From CALMEC01 sp964434425 (GTDB lineage: Bacteria; Actinomycetota; Thermoleophilia; Miltoncostaeales; Miltoncostaeaceae), in assembly GCA_964434425.1 (NCBI GenBank), contig CAYSVH010000013.1, positions 1 through 64,000 of the forward strand: a stretch of 64,000 nucleotides of DNA, given 5' to 3'. The notes under the pieces are model-generated. The model was not told the origin of the DNA, did no database searches, and saw only the letters and a list, made by a program, of their open reading frames with translations. How positions within the stretch are numbered: position 1 is the first letter of the stretch; each line of letters opens with the position of its first letter. Position numbers and translations under genes: made by a program. Positions 53,857 through 60,508 of the stretch are shown piece by piece.

Positions 53857-53898
53857 TGACCAATGATGGTTGACCAACAATGGTCACGAACCTAGTAT
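53857..53898 (+). promoter_or_regulatory. Promoter and operator of the phd-vapC pair
   Basis: TTGACC (53870-53875) and TAGTAT (53893-53898) are 17 bases apart; the ATG at 53905 follows 6 bases later, so the mRNA is leaderless. Two palindromes overlap the -35 region: ACCA-atga-TGGT (53859-53870) and TGACCA-acaa-TGGTCA (53871-53886). This is the layout expected for autorepression by the antitoxin complex. Confidence 0.75.
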
Positions 53899-53904
53899 GC
53901 GGCC

Positions 53905-54135
53905 ATGGACGTCGTGAAGGTGCAGCACGCCAAGACCCATCTCTCGTCGCTTCTGGTCGCGGTGGAGAGAGGCGAAGAGTTCGTCATCGCCCGCGGAGAT
54001 GTGCCGGTGGCACGACTGGTCCCGATCGACGGGGCGGGGGAACGGGAACTCGGTTTCATGACCTTCGAGTTGCCCGACACGTTCTTCGACCCGCTGCCCG
54101 ACGAGGAGGTCGCCGGCTGGGAGGGGTCGGCCTGA
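53905..54135 (+). CDS. Phd/YefM family antitoxin
   Basis: A 76-aa antitoxin: MDVVKVQHAKTHLSSLLVAV, EEFVIARGDVPVARLVPIDG is the Phd fold, followed by a hydrophobic/acidic toxin-binding tail (FDPLPDEEVAGWEGS). It neutralises the PIN toxin encoded next and, from the palindromes upstream, should repress its own promoter. Confidence 0.9.
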   Translation: MDVVKVQHAKTHLSSLLVAVERGEEFVIARGDVPVARLVPIDGAGERELGFMTFELPDTFFDPLPDEEVAGWEGSA

Positions 54136-54524
54136 CCGGCTATCTGCTCGACACGCATACGGTGATCTGGGCCCTGGCGGATCCCTCACGCCTCGGTCGG
54201 GCGGGCCGGACGGTCATCGCCGATCGTGGGTCGCGCCTCGTCGTCTCGGCCGCGTCCGCCTGGGAGATCGCGACCAAGCACCGGATCGGCAAGCTCCCCA
54301 ACTGGGAGGTGTTCCGCGGCGGCTATCCGCGAAACCTGGATCGCCTCGGAGTCGATCGGCTGGCGGTGACCGACGAGCACGGTCTGGTCAGCGGTGCCCT
54401 CGACTGGGCACACCGCGACCCGTTCGACCGGATGCTCGCCGCGCAGGCGATGATCGAGTCGATGACCCTCATCACGAACGACGCGGTCTTCGACGACCTC
54501 CCCGGTCTGCGGACGATGTGGTGA
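54132..54524 (+). CDS. vapC: PIN-domain toxin (VapC type)
   Basis: A 130-aa PIN ribonuclease: D in GYLLDTHTVIWALADPSRLG, E in SAASAWEIATKHRIGKLP, D in HRDPFDRMLAAQAMIESM and D in TLITNDAVFDDLPG form the acidic site. No ATG, GTG or TTG lies in frame close enough upstream. The CTG at 54132 overlaps the antitoxin TGA (CTGA) and has GGGAGGGG 6 bases before it, so CTG initiation is proposed. Toxins of this class cut tRNA or mRNA. Confidence 0.85.
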   Translation: MTGYLLDTHTVIWALADPSRLGRAGRTVIADRGSRLVVSAASAWEIATKHRIGKLPNWEVFRGGYPRNLDRLGVDRLAVTDEHGLVSGALDWAHRDPFDRMLAAQAMIESMTLITNDAVFDDLPGLRTMW

Positions 54525-54650
54525 TGCCCGAATCCCCCCACTCGGCGCCGGTTGGCCGCCGGTCAACTCCCGGTAAAGGCACGGTCCGGTTCGGGTAAAG
54601 GCCCGGATTCACCCGTAGCGATGCCGTGACGCCGACGGCATTGTCGCCGT

Positions 54651-54965
54651 ATGAACGGCATGAACACAGACATCGACCCCCCGGTCACCTCGGCGCCCGC
54701 ACGCGCCATCCTTCTGCTCAGTCTGGGGCTTCTCGTCGTCGGTTTCGCACTCCGGCTCCTGTCCGTGGGTGAGGCCGTCGTCCGCGGGTCCGTCCGGCTC
54801 GTCGCCGGCGCAGGCCGCACCGTCCGCGCCGGGCTCGGGTCCGCCGCCGCCGGTATCCGACGGGGTGTGCGCACGGTGAACCGCCACCGCACCGCGGCGG
54901 CATGCGTGGCCGCCGCGCCGATCGTCGGAGGTCTCGCGGTCACCGCCTACGCGGCGATCGGCTGA
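54651..54965 (+). CDS. Small membrane protein, unknown
   Basis: A 104-aa protein with one clear helix near the N-terminus (ARAILLLSLGLLVVGFALRL), an Arg-rich middle (RTVRAGLGSAAAGIRRGVRT) and a second hydrophobic end (AAACVAAAPIVGGLAVTAYA). No family is recognisable. The start is ATG 54651 or ATG 54660. Confidence 0.5.
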   Translation: MNGMNTDIDPPVTSAPARAILLLSLGLLVVGFALRLLSVGEAVVRGSVRLVAGAGRTVRAGLGSAAAGIRRGVRTVNRHRTAAACVAAAPIVGGLAVTAYAAIG

Positions 54966-55106
54966 GTTCGGACCGGGCGTGATGAACGTGTGCTGCCGCG
55001 GCGGCTCCGGTCCCGCTTTCGACCGCCGGGGCCGGGTGCGTCGCGCCTCTCCGGGGTGTAGACCTCCCGTCGTGATCTCGCTCCCACCCACCCGGACCAG
55101 GCGTCC

Positions 55107-55429
55107 ATGACCACATCCGACTCACTTTCCGAGCAGTCCTCCGACTCCGAGGCGCGCCGCAGGCGCTCACCCCTCGTCGCCTCCTCTCTCGTCATCGCGG
55201 CGGCGGGAGCGATCTGGCTCGTCGTCGACGCGATGACGGGTGGGTCCGGCGTCTGCGGTGCGGACGGAACGAGGGGGCCGGCACCGTGGCGGTCGCCCTC
55301 TCATCGGCGGCGACCTTCTGTGGCCTGGTGCTGATCACCCTGCGCCGGCGGTTCGTGGGATTGATCGTGGCGGTGGCGAGCGGTGGCCTGGCGCTGCTGC
55401 TCCTGCTCGCGCCGGCATGCCTGGGCTGA
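55107..55429 (+). pseudogene. Small membrane protein split by a frameshift
   Basis: The frame from 55107 gives MTTSDSLSEQSSDSEARRRR and LVASSLVIAAAGAIWLVVDA, then loses coding character near 55265. A second frame continues with GTVAVALSSAATFCGLVLIT and VGLIVAVASGGLALLLLLAP to a stop at 55429. Adding one A in the GACGGAACGAGG context would join them into a protein of about 107 aa with three helices. Either a recent inactivation or a base-calling error. Confidence 0.6.
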
Positions 55430-55436
55430 CCGCCTC

Positions 55437-56210
55437 TCAGGGGCGGGGCAGCGCCGCCAGTGCGTCCGTCGTCGGGCCCTTCGGGTCGAACTCCAGGCCC
55501 ATCGCACCGTCGTAACCCACCTCGTCCAGCACCGCCAGGATCGCGCGGAGGTCCACGTCGCCGGTGCCCGGTGCACCCCGCCCCGGACAGTCGGCGTACT
55601 GGACGTGGCCGATCCGATCGGCGTGGCGACGGATGGTGGATACGGGGTCGTCGCCGGACATGGCGCAGTGGTACACGTCAAACAGCATCCGGACGCTCGG
55701 GTGGTCGATCAGGTCGAGGAGCACGGCCACGTCGTCGGCGCGCGGTGTCAGATAGCGGGGGACGTCCACGGCGTTGATCGGCTCGATGACCACGACCGCG
55801 TCGTGGATGGCGGCCAGGTCGCCCAGCTGCCGGTAGACCTGGGTCGCCTGTTCAAGCTGCGCCTGCACCGGCCGGTCGTCGACGCGCAGACCCGGGAGGA
55901 TGTTGACGCAGGGGGCGTTCACCCGTGCCGTCACCGCGAAGGCGCCCATCCCGGCCCGGACCGCATCATCGTGACGCTCGGCCAGGTTGCAGAAGCCGCG
56001 TTCGCCCCGGGCGATGTCACCGCCGTCCGCGTTCAGGCAGCTGACGGAAACACCGGCATCGGCGACGGCGTCCACCCAGGCGTCGATGTCGGGCGCGGGC
56101 GGCCACCACGACTCGACGTGGGTGAAACCGGCGTCGGCCGCTGCGCGTGGCCGGTCGACCTCGGGGAGCTCGGTGAAGAGCATCGAGAGATGGGCGGACA
56201 GGTGCGTCAT
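55437..56210 (-). CDS. hyi: Hydroxypyruvate isomerase family TIM-barrel protein
   Basis: A 257-aa AP_endonuc_2-fold isomerase: FTELPEVDRPRAAADAGFTH, VNILPGLRVDD, VVVIEPINAVDVPRYLTPR (catalytic E), VRMLFDVYHCAMSGDDP, IGHVQYADCPGRGAPGTGDV and MGLEFDP (second E). This matches hydroxypyruvate isomerase (hydroxypyruvate to tartronate semialdehyde), although 2-oxo-tetronate isomerase (OtnI) cannot be excluded. The ATG overlaps the stop of the dehydrogenase gene (ATGA). Confidence 0.85.
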   Translation of the reverse strand: MTHLSAHLSMLFTELPEVDRPRAAADAGFTHVESWWPPAPDIDAWVDAVADAGVSVSCLNADGGDIARGERGFCNLAERHDDAVRAGMGAFAVTARVNAPCVNILPGLRVDDRPVQAQLEQATQVYRQLGDLAAIHDAVVVIEPINAVDVPRYLTPRADDVAVLLDLIDHPSVRMLFDVYHCAMSGDDPVSTIRRHADRIGHVQYADCPGRGAPGTGDVDLRAILAVLDEVGYDGAMGLEFDPKGPTTDALAALPRP

Positions 56211-57091
56211 TCGCCGGTCGAGCGCAGCCGGGACCGCCGCCGCGTGATCTCGCGTCCCTGCGCCAGGGCGTCACCGCGAAGCGTGGCGACGGCGTCGGCG
56301 TTCGCGGTCGTCCACTCCTGCAGGGGCTCACCGGCCGCCGCCGGCTCCGTGATCGACGCGGGCGCCGCCGACGCCGTCGCGAGGTGGGGGAAGAGCCCGT
56401 CGCAGATGCGCGCGAAGGTGGTGAGCCCGCCCAGGTCCGCCGTGGCCAGCGGCCCCGCCGCCATCCAGCGCGGTGCCAGCCCGTCGGCGACCGCCGCGTC
56501 GATGTCCTCGGCGCTCGCGACCCCCTCCTCCAGCATGTGGAGACACTCGCGGAGCATCGCGAACTGCAGCCGGTTCCAGATGAAGCCCGGCACGTCCCGC
56601 TGAGCGACGAGTGCCGCCTTGCCCATCGCGGCCGCCACCTCACGCAGGAACGTCACCGTCGTGTCGTCGGTGTCGGGGCCGGGGATGATCTCGACCACGC
56701 CCGTCTGGTGGGCGGGCTTCAGGAAGTGCAACCCGGCGAAGCGCTCGGGGCGGTCGAACCCCTGCGCCAGCTCGGCGATGGTGAGACTGGAGGTGTTGGT
56801 CGCGATGATCGCCTTGGGATGACACCAGGGTTCGATCCTGCGGAAGAGGCCGAGCTTGGTCGCCGCGTCCTCCACGATCGTCTCGATGACGAGGTCCGCC
56901 TCGGCGAAGGTGTCCTGGTTGATCGCCGCCGGGGGTACGGGCGTCCCGCCGGCGAGCACGGTTGCACGCCGGGCCCCGGCGTCCCGGTTGAGCGGGATGC
57001 GGCCCGCCAGGCGAACGTTCCAGCCGGCCATTCCGAGGGCCGCGGCGATCTCGGGACCCATGGCCCCGGTGCCGACGACGACCGCGTTCAC
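56207..57091 (-). CDS. 3-hydroxyacyl-CoA dehydrogenase-like NAD-binding protein
   Basis: A 294-aa dehydrogenase: Rossmann motif VVVGTGAMGPEIAAALGMAG, then ADLVIETIVEDAATKLGLFR, IIATNTSSLTIAEL, ERFAGLHFLKPAHQTGVVEI (catalytic H in the GLHF position) and VPGFIWNRLQFAMLRECLHM. It is related to 3-hydroxybutyryl-CoA/L-gulonate dehydrogenases. Its neighbours (isomerase, SCP2) suggest a short-chain hydroxyacid role, but the substrate is open. Both ends overlap neighbours by four bases, marking a three-gene operon. Confidence 0.87.
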   Translation of the reverse strand: MNAVVVGTGAMGPEIAAALGMAGWNVRLAGRIPLNRDAGARRATVLAGGTPVPPAAINQDTFAEADLVIETIVEDAATKLGLFRRIEPWCHPKAIIATNTSSLTIAELAQGFDRPERFAGLHFLKPAHQTGVVEIIPGPDTDDTTVTFLREVAAAMGKAALVAQRDVPGFIWNRLQFAMLRECLHMLEEGVASAEDIDAAVADGLAPRWMAAGPLATADLGGLTTFARICDGLFPHLATASAAPASITEPAAAGEPLQEWTTANADAVATLRGDALAQGREITRRRSRLRSTGE

Positions 57092-57441
57092 GTGGCGCGT
57101 GCCAGCCGCAGCTCCATGACCCGCTGCAGGAGCTTCACCACCGTGGGGTCGCCGGTGACGCGGACGATGCCGCGCTCGTGCGCCGCCACCCAGTCGCCGA
57201 GCTTCGCCTTCTCGGCCAGCTGGTTGAACGCCTTCCGGTCCATCTCGATGTCGAGCTTCGCGTCGGCCGCCGGATCGCGCTTCGCCTCGAGGCCGGGTAG
57301 CGTCACCGTCCAGGCAGCGGTGCCGCCGCGTTCGCGCAGATGGACGCCGACGGTGATCGCCAGCTTCTTGAGGGCGGGAACCTGGGCGATGAACCTAGCC
57401 GCGGCTTCCTCGAGCATGGTCTTCGTGTCGGTGGTCGCCAT
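57088..57441 (-). CDS. SCP2 sterol-binding domain protein
   Basis: A 117-aa SCP2-fold protein (TKTMLEEAAARFIAQVPALK; GGTAAWTVTLPGLEAKRDPA; ADAKLDIEMDRKAFNQLAEK; VTGDPTVVKLLQRVMEL). SCP2 domains bind lipids or acyl-CoA in a hydrophobic tunnel. ATG 57441 gives the normal family length. First gene of the SCP2, dehydrogenase, isomerase operon, overlapping the second by ATGA. Confidence 0.87.
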   Translation of the reverse strand: MATTDTKTMLEEAAARFIAQVPALKKLAITVGVHLRERGGTAAWTVTLPGLEAKRDPAADAKLDIEMDRKAFNQLAEKAKLGDWVAAHERGIVRVTGDPTVVKLLQRVMELRLARAT

Positions 57442-57647
57442 GGCCGGATTGTCGCAGACGTCGACCCCCGGGGTCGGGCACCGCGTCACCCGTCGTGCGG
57501 GGGGGTGACGCGGCGGAGGTTTCGCCTCGTCGCGCGCGTCCTCCGACCACCTCTGCCGCGAATGGTGTGCCCGATTGGCGGAGCGCGGCCCTTCGCGGGG
57601 GATCTGGTAATGTCCATCGGCCCGTCACCGGACTGGAGGAGCGACGC

Positions 57648-57812
57648 TTGGGCAAGACCGGCCAGCGAATCGCCGTCACGCTTGCATGTCAGGACTGCAA
57701 GCGACGGAACTATCAAAGCAATAAGAGCCGACGGAACACGCCCGACCGCGTCGAGCTCTCGAAGTACTGCCGTTGGTGCGGAAAGCACACGGCGCACAAG
57801 GAAACGAGATAG
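57648..57812 (+). CDS. rpmG: 50S ribosomal protein L33
   Basis: A 54-aa L33 of the zinc-binding type: ACQDCKRRNYQSNKSRRN and YCRWCGKHTAHKET supply two CxxC pairs. The start is TTG with GGAGGAG 7 bases upstream, giving MGKTGQRIAVTLAC. It opens the translation cluster and is followed by tRNA-Trp. Confidence 0.93.
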   Translation: MGKTGQRIAVTLACQDCKRRNYQSNKSRRNTPDRVELSKYCRWCGKHTAHKETR

Positions 57813-57824
57813 GACGACTCACGA

Positions 57825-57897
57825 AGGGTCGTAGCTCAACTGGTAGAGCACCGGTCTCCAAAACCGGGGGTTGGGGGTTCGAGTCCCTCCGGCCCTG
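57825..57897 (+). tRNA. tRNA-Trp (CCA)
   Basis: 73 bases: acceptor AGGGTCG pairing with CGGCCCT (one G-T pair), D arm GCTC..GAGC, anticodon stem CCGGT/ACCGG with loop CTCCAAA (anticodon CCA), T arm GGGGG-TTCGAGT-CCCTC. 3' CCA is not encoded. It sits between rpmG and secE, a common actinobacterial arrangement. Confidence 0.96.
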
Positions 57898-57919
57898 CCT
57901 CGTTTGACACCCCGATCAC

Positions 57920-58267
57920 ATGGCACGTAAACGCGACAGGAACACACGAGACGAGGGAGCCAAGGGCTCCTCGTCGGGCAAGGCCAAGGGTTCATCGCGC
58001 CCTCCGGCCAAGTCGGCGCGCGTGCGCCCGACCCCTGGCGGCAAGAGCCAGAAGGCCGGCTCCTACACGAAGGACGTCCAGCAGGGCCGCTCGCGCCGCT
58101 TCGTGACCGAGGTCGTCGCGGAGATGAAGAAGGTCAGCTGGCCCACCCGCGTCGAGCTGCTTCAGGCGACCCTCGTCGTCATCGTGGCCGTCGCGATCAT
58201 GGCCGTGTTCCTGGGGGGCGCCGACGTTGTCTCCGAGTTCCTCACCGACCGGATCTTCCCCAATTAA
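57920..58267 (+). CDS. secE: Preprotein translocase subunit SecE
   Basis: A 115-aa SecE: a long basic, low-complexity N-terminus (KGSSSGKAKGSSRPPAKSAR), the conserved amphipathic segment FVTEVVAEMKKVSWPTRVEL, and one membrane helix (ATLVVIVAVAIMAVFLGGAD). SecE clamps SecY in the translocon. The stop TAA is the first part of the 168-bp element that follows. Confidence 0.95.
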   Translation: MARKRDRNTRDEGAKGSSSGKAKGSSRPPAKSARVRPTPGGKSQKAGSYTKDVQQGRSRRFVTEVVAEMKKVSWPTRVELLQATLVVIVAVAIMAVFLGGADVVSEFLTDRIFPN

Positions 58268-58433
58268 GATGGCTGACTCCACGGTCTCGCGGTGTGGTGC
58301 ACGTCCCCGGCGGTGCGAGTGCGCCACCGGACGTATCGGAGAGGACACCACCCCGTCTTTCGGCGTCCGGCGGCGCCCCGCACCCACCGTTGACGCCGCC
58401 CACATCCACGATTCCATGGCATCAACCTTCTAG
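58266..58433 (+). repeat. 168-bp operon-gap element, copy 1
   Basis: This element begins inside the secE stop codon (AAGATGG) and ends CTAG 19 bases before the nusG start. Compared with copy 2 (60176-60343) it has the same length, no gaps and about 80% identity by eye; blocks such as GGTGCACGTCCCCGGCGG, TGCGCCACCGG and ACATCCACGAT are unchanged. Its ends are imperfect inverted repeats (about 13 of 18 positions). See the findings. Confidence 0.9.
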
Positions 58434-58452
58434 CCAAAGGGCTCATTCCGCT

Positions 58453-58977
58453 TTGTTCCACTGGTACGTCATCAACACCTACTCCGGCCATGAGGCCAAG
58501 GTGAAGCACAACCTGCAGCACCGGATCGTTTCCGCCGGACAGGGCCACATGGTGCGTCAGATCGTGATCCCGACCGAGCAGGTCGTCGAGACGAAGGACG
58601 GCCAGAAGGTCCAGTCCGAGCGCCGTGTTCTGCCGGGATACGTGCTGGTCCAGATGCAGATGACCGACGACTCCTGGTCGCTCGTCAAGAACACGCCCGG
58701 CGTCACCGGCTTTGTCGGCGCCGCCAACACTCCCGCGCCCCTCACGCGTGAGGAGGTCGACCACCTCCTCCGGACGCCGACCGAGCAGAAGACCCGCGTC
58801 CGCGCGGACTTCGAGATCGGCGAGACCGTCAAGGTCATCGCGGGCCCGCTCTCCGACTTCTCCGGCGAGATCGCCGAGATCTCGCCGGAGCAGGGTCGCC
58901 TCAAGGTGCTCGTCAGCATCTTCGGGCGCGAGACCCCGGCCGAACTCAACTTCGACCAGGTCAAGAAGCTGTCGTAA
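58453..58977 (+). CDS. nusG: Transcription termination/antitermination protein NusG
   Basis: A 174-aa NusG: the NGN domain (FHWYVINTYSGHEAKVKHNL; RRVLPGYVLVQMQMTDDSWS; VKNTPGVTGFVGA) and the C-terminal KOW domain (FEIGETVKVIAGPLSDFSGE; VLVSIFGRETPAELNFDQVK). The TTG at 58453 fits the family start; the frame is open through the upstream repeat but that part is not NusG. NusG binds RNA polymerase and couples it to Rho or the ribosome. Confidence 0.95.
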   Translation: MFHWYVINTYSGHEAKVKHNLQHRIVSAGQGHMVRQIVIPTEQVVETKDGQKVQSERRVLPGYVLVQMQMTDDSWSLVKNTPGVTGFVGAANTPAPLTREEVDHLLRTPTEQKTRVRADFEIGETVKVIAGPLSDFSGEIAEISPEQGRLKVLVSIFGRETPAELNFDQVKKLS

Positions 58978-59020
58978 CCACCGTGCCCCGGTCGCCGGGG
59001 CGCTCGATCGAGGAACACGA

Positions 59021-59449
59021 ATGGCCAAGAAGGTCGCGCAAATCGTCAAGCTGCAGATCCCCGGAGGGGCCGCCACCCCGGCGCCGCCGGTCGGTCCTGC
59101 GCTGGGTGGCGCGGGCATCAACATCCCGGAGTTCTGCAAGGCGTTCAACGAGCGCACGCAGTCGAACGCCGGAACCATCATCCCGGTCGAGATCTCGGTC
59201 TTCGAGGATCGCTCCTTCACCTTCATCACGAAGACCCCGCCGGCCGCGGTCCTCATCAAGCAGGCGCTCGGGATCGACAAGGGCTCCGCGGAGCCGCACA
59301 AGGTCAAGGTCGCCGAGCTCAGTCAGGATCAGCTCCGTCAGATCGCCGAGACGAAGCTCCCGGACCTGAACGCCAACGACATCGACGCCGCGATGCGGAT
59401 CATCGCCGGTACCGCCCGCAGCATGGGCATCACCGTCGCAGCACAGTAA
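59021..59449 (+). CDS. rplK: 50S ribosomal protein L11
   Basis: A 142-aa L11: KKVAQIVKLQIPGGAATPAP, PVGPALGGAGINIPEFCKAF, FITKTPPAAVLIKQALGI, and the C-terminal rRNA-binding part ANDIDAAMRIIAGTARSMGI. ATG 59021 follows GAGGAACACGA. It begins 43 bases after nusG and is followed by rplA after 20 bases. Confidence 0.97.
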   Translation: MAKKVAQIVKLQIPGGAATPAPPVGPALGGAGINIPEFCKAFNERTQSNAGTIIPVEISVFEDRSFTFITKTPPAAVLIKQALGIDKGSAEPHKVKVAELSQDQLRQIAETKLPDLNANDIDAAMRIIAGTARSMGITVAAQ

Positions 59450-59469
59450 GAACGAGGAACTCAGAGAGA

Positions 59470-60177
59470 ATGCCCAAGCACGGAAAGAAGTACCGCCAGG
59501 CCGCCGAGGCCATCGAGCCCGGTGTGGCCTACAGCTCGCGTGATGCCGTCCGTCTTCTCAAGGCGCACGAGCTGACGCGCTTCGACGCCACCGTCGAGGT
59601 CCACTTCCGCCTCGGTGTCAACGTCCGCCACGCCGACCAGCAGCTGCGCGGCACCATCGCGCTCCCCCACGGGACCGGCCGCAGCGTCATCGTCGCGGTG
59701 TTCGCCGAGGGTGAGAAGGCGCGCGAGGCCGAGGCCGCGGGTGCGGAGGTCGTCGGCGGCGCCGATCTGGCCAAGCGCATCCAGGAGGGCTTCCTGGACT
59801 TCGACATCGTCATCGCCACTCCCGACATGATGGGCGAGGTCGGAAAGCTCGGCCGCGTCCTGGGTCCGGCCGGCAAGATGCCGAACCCCAAGACCGGCAC
59901 CGTGACGTTCGACGTGGCGAAGGCCGTCGAGGACGTCAAGGGCGGAAAGGTCGAGTACCGCACGGACCGCACCGGCATCGTGCACCTCGGCATCGGCAAG
60001 TTCTCGTTCTCCGAGGACCAGCTGGTCGACAACTACCAGGCCGTGCTCGACGAGATCATGCGCGCCAAGCCGGCCGCCGCGAAGGGCCGCTACCTGCGGT
60101 CGATCACCCTCACCCAGACGATGGGGCCGGGCATCCCGATCGACACCGCGCAGACCGCCGAAGGAGTGGCCGCCTAA
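59470..60177 (+). CDS. rplA: 50S ribosomal protein L1
   Basis: A 235-aa L1: KHGKKYRQAAEAIEPGVAYS, LRGTIALPHGTGRSVIVAVF, IVIATPDMMGEVGKLGRVLG, PAGKMPNPKTGTVTFDVAKA, GKVEYRTDRTGIVHLGIGKF. L1 binds 23S rRNA and in many bacteria represses its own rplK-rplA mRNA. The stop TAA lies at the beginning of element copy 2. Confidence 0.97.
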   Translation: MPKHGKKYRQAAEAIEPGVAYSSRDAVRLLKAHELTRFDATVEVHFRLGVNVRHADQQLRGTIALPHGTGRSVIVAVFAEGEKAREAEAAGAEVVGGADLAKRIQEGFLDFDIVIATPDMMGEVGKLGRVLGPAGKMPNPKTGTVTFDVAKAVEDVKGGKVEYRTDRTGIVHLGIGKFSFSEDQLVDNYQAVLDEIMRAKPAAAKGRYLRSITLTQTMGPGIPIDTAQTAEGVAA

Positions 60178-60343
60178 GATGGGCGATTCCACGGTCTCGC
60201 TGCGTGGTGCACGTCCCCGGCGGCGCGGATGCGCCACCGGGCGACCTGGAAAGGACACCGCCCTGTCCTTCGGCGCCCGGCGACGCCCCGCATCCACCGT
60301 GGCCGCACCCCACATCCACGATCCCATGGAGTCGCCCATCTAG
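60176..60343 (+). repeat. 168-bp operon-gap element, copy 2
   Basis: This copy begins inside the rplA stop codon and ends with CTAG. Its termini, AGATGGGCGATTCCACGG (60177-60194) and the complement of 60324-60341, match at 16 of 18 positions. Inside, AAGGACA and TGTCCTT form a 7-bp stem, which in copy 1 is kept mostly by G-U pairs. It lies just before the rplJ leader. Confidence 0.9.
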
Positions 60344-60349
60344 GCGGCC

Positions 60350-60495
60350 CATCACCAGATACGGGTCGATCGAAGACCCACGGGGGCGGCTCTTCCTGAG
60401 TCGTCTGAAACCGGCCGAAGGGCCACCCGTGCGAGATCGACGATGTTGCTCCTCTCGGGGAGCCATGTCGTCGCTTGTCGCGGGGCAACGACATG
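60350..60495 (+). ncRNA. Probable ribosomal protein L10 leader
   Basis: The 5' leader of rplJ is the known site where L10-L7/L12 represses its own mRNA. Here the region contains small stems GGGTC/GACCC (60364-60381), GCTCC/GGGAGC (about 60448-60462) and an 8-bp stem CATGTCGT/ACGACATG (60464-60471 with 60488-60495) that ends directly at the ribosome site. The identification rests on position and hairpins; the kink-turn signature was not proven by eye. Confidence 0.5.
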
Positions 60496-60508
60496 AGGAG
60501 GTGAACAA

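Noticed and set aside
53880..54131. Long upstream extension of the VapC frame starting at ATG 53880
   Set aside because: It overlaps the operator and the whole antitoxin gene and has no PIN homology; the family start coincides with CTG 54132.
57495..57647. Longer rpmG start at 57495
   Set aside because: L33 is about 50-55 aa; TTG 57648 has a strong ribosome site and gives the normal length.
58294..58452. Possible 53-residue N-terminal extension of NusG translated through the 168-bp element
   Set aside because: The other copy has a similar open frame but no NusG behind it; NusG homology starts at TTG 58453. Similar peptides in the two copies follow from DNA similarity.
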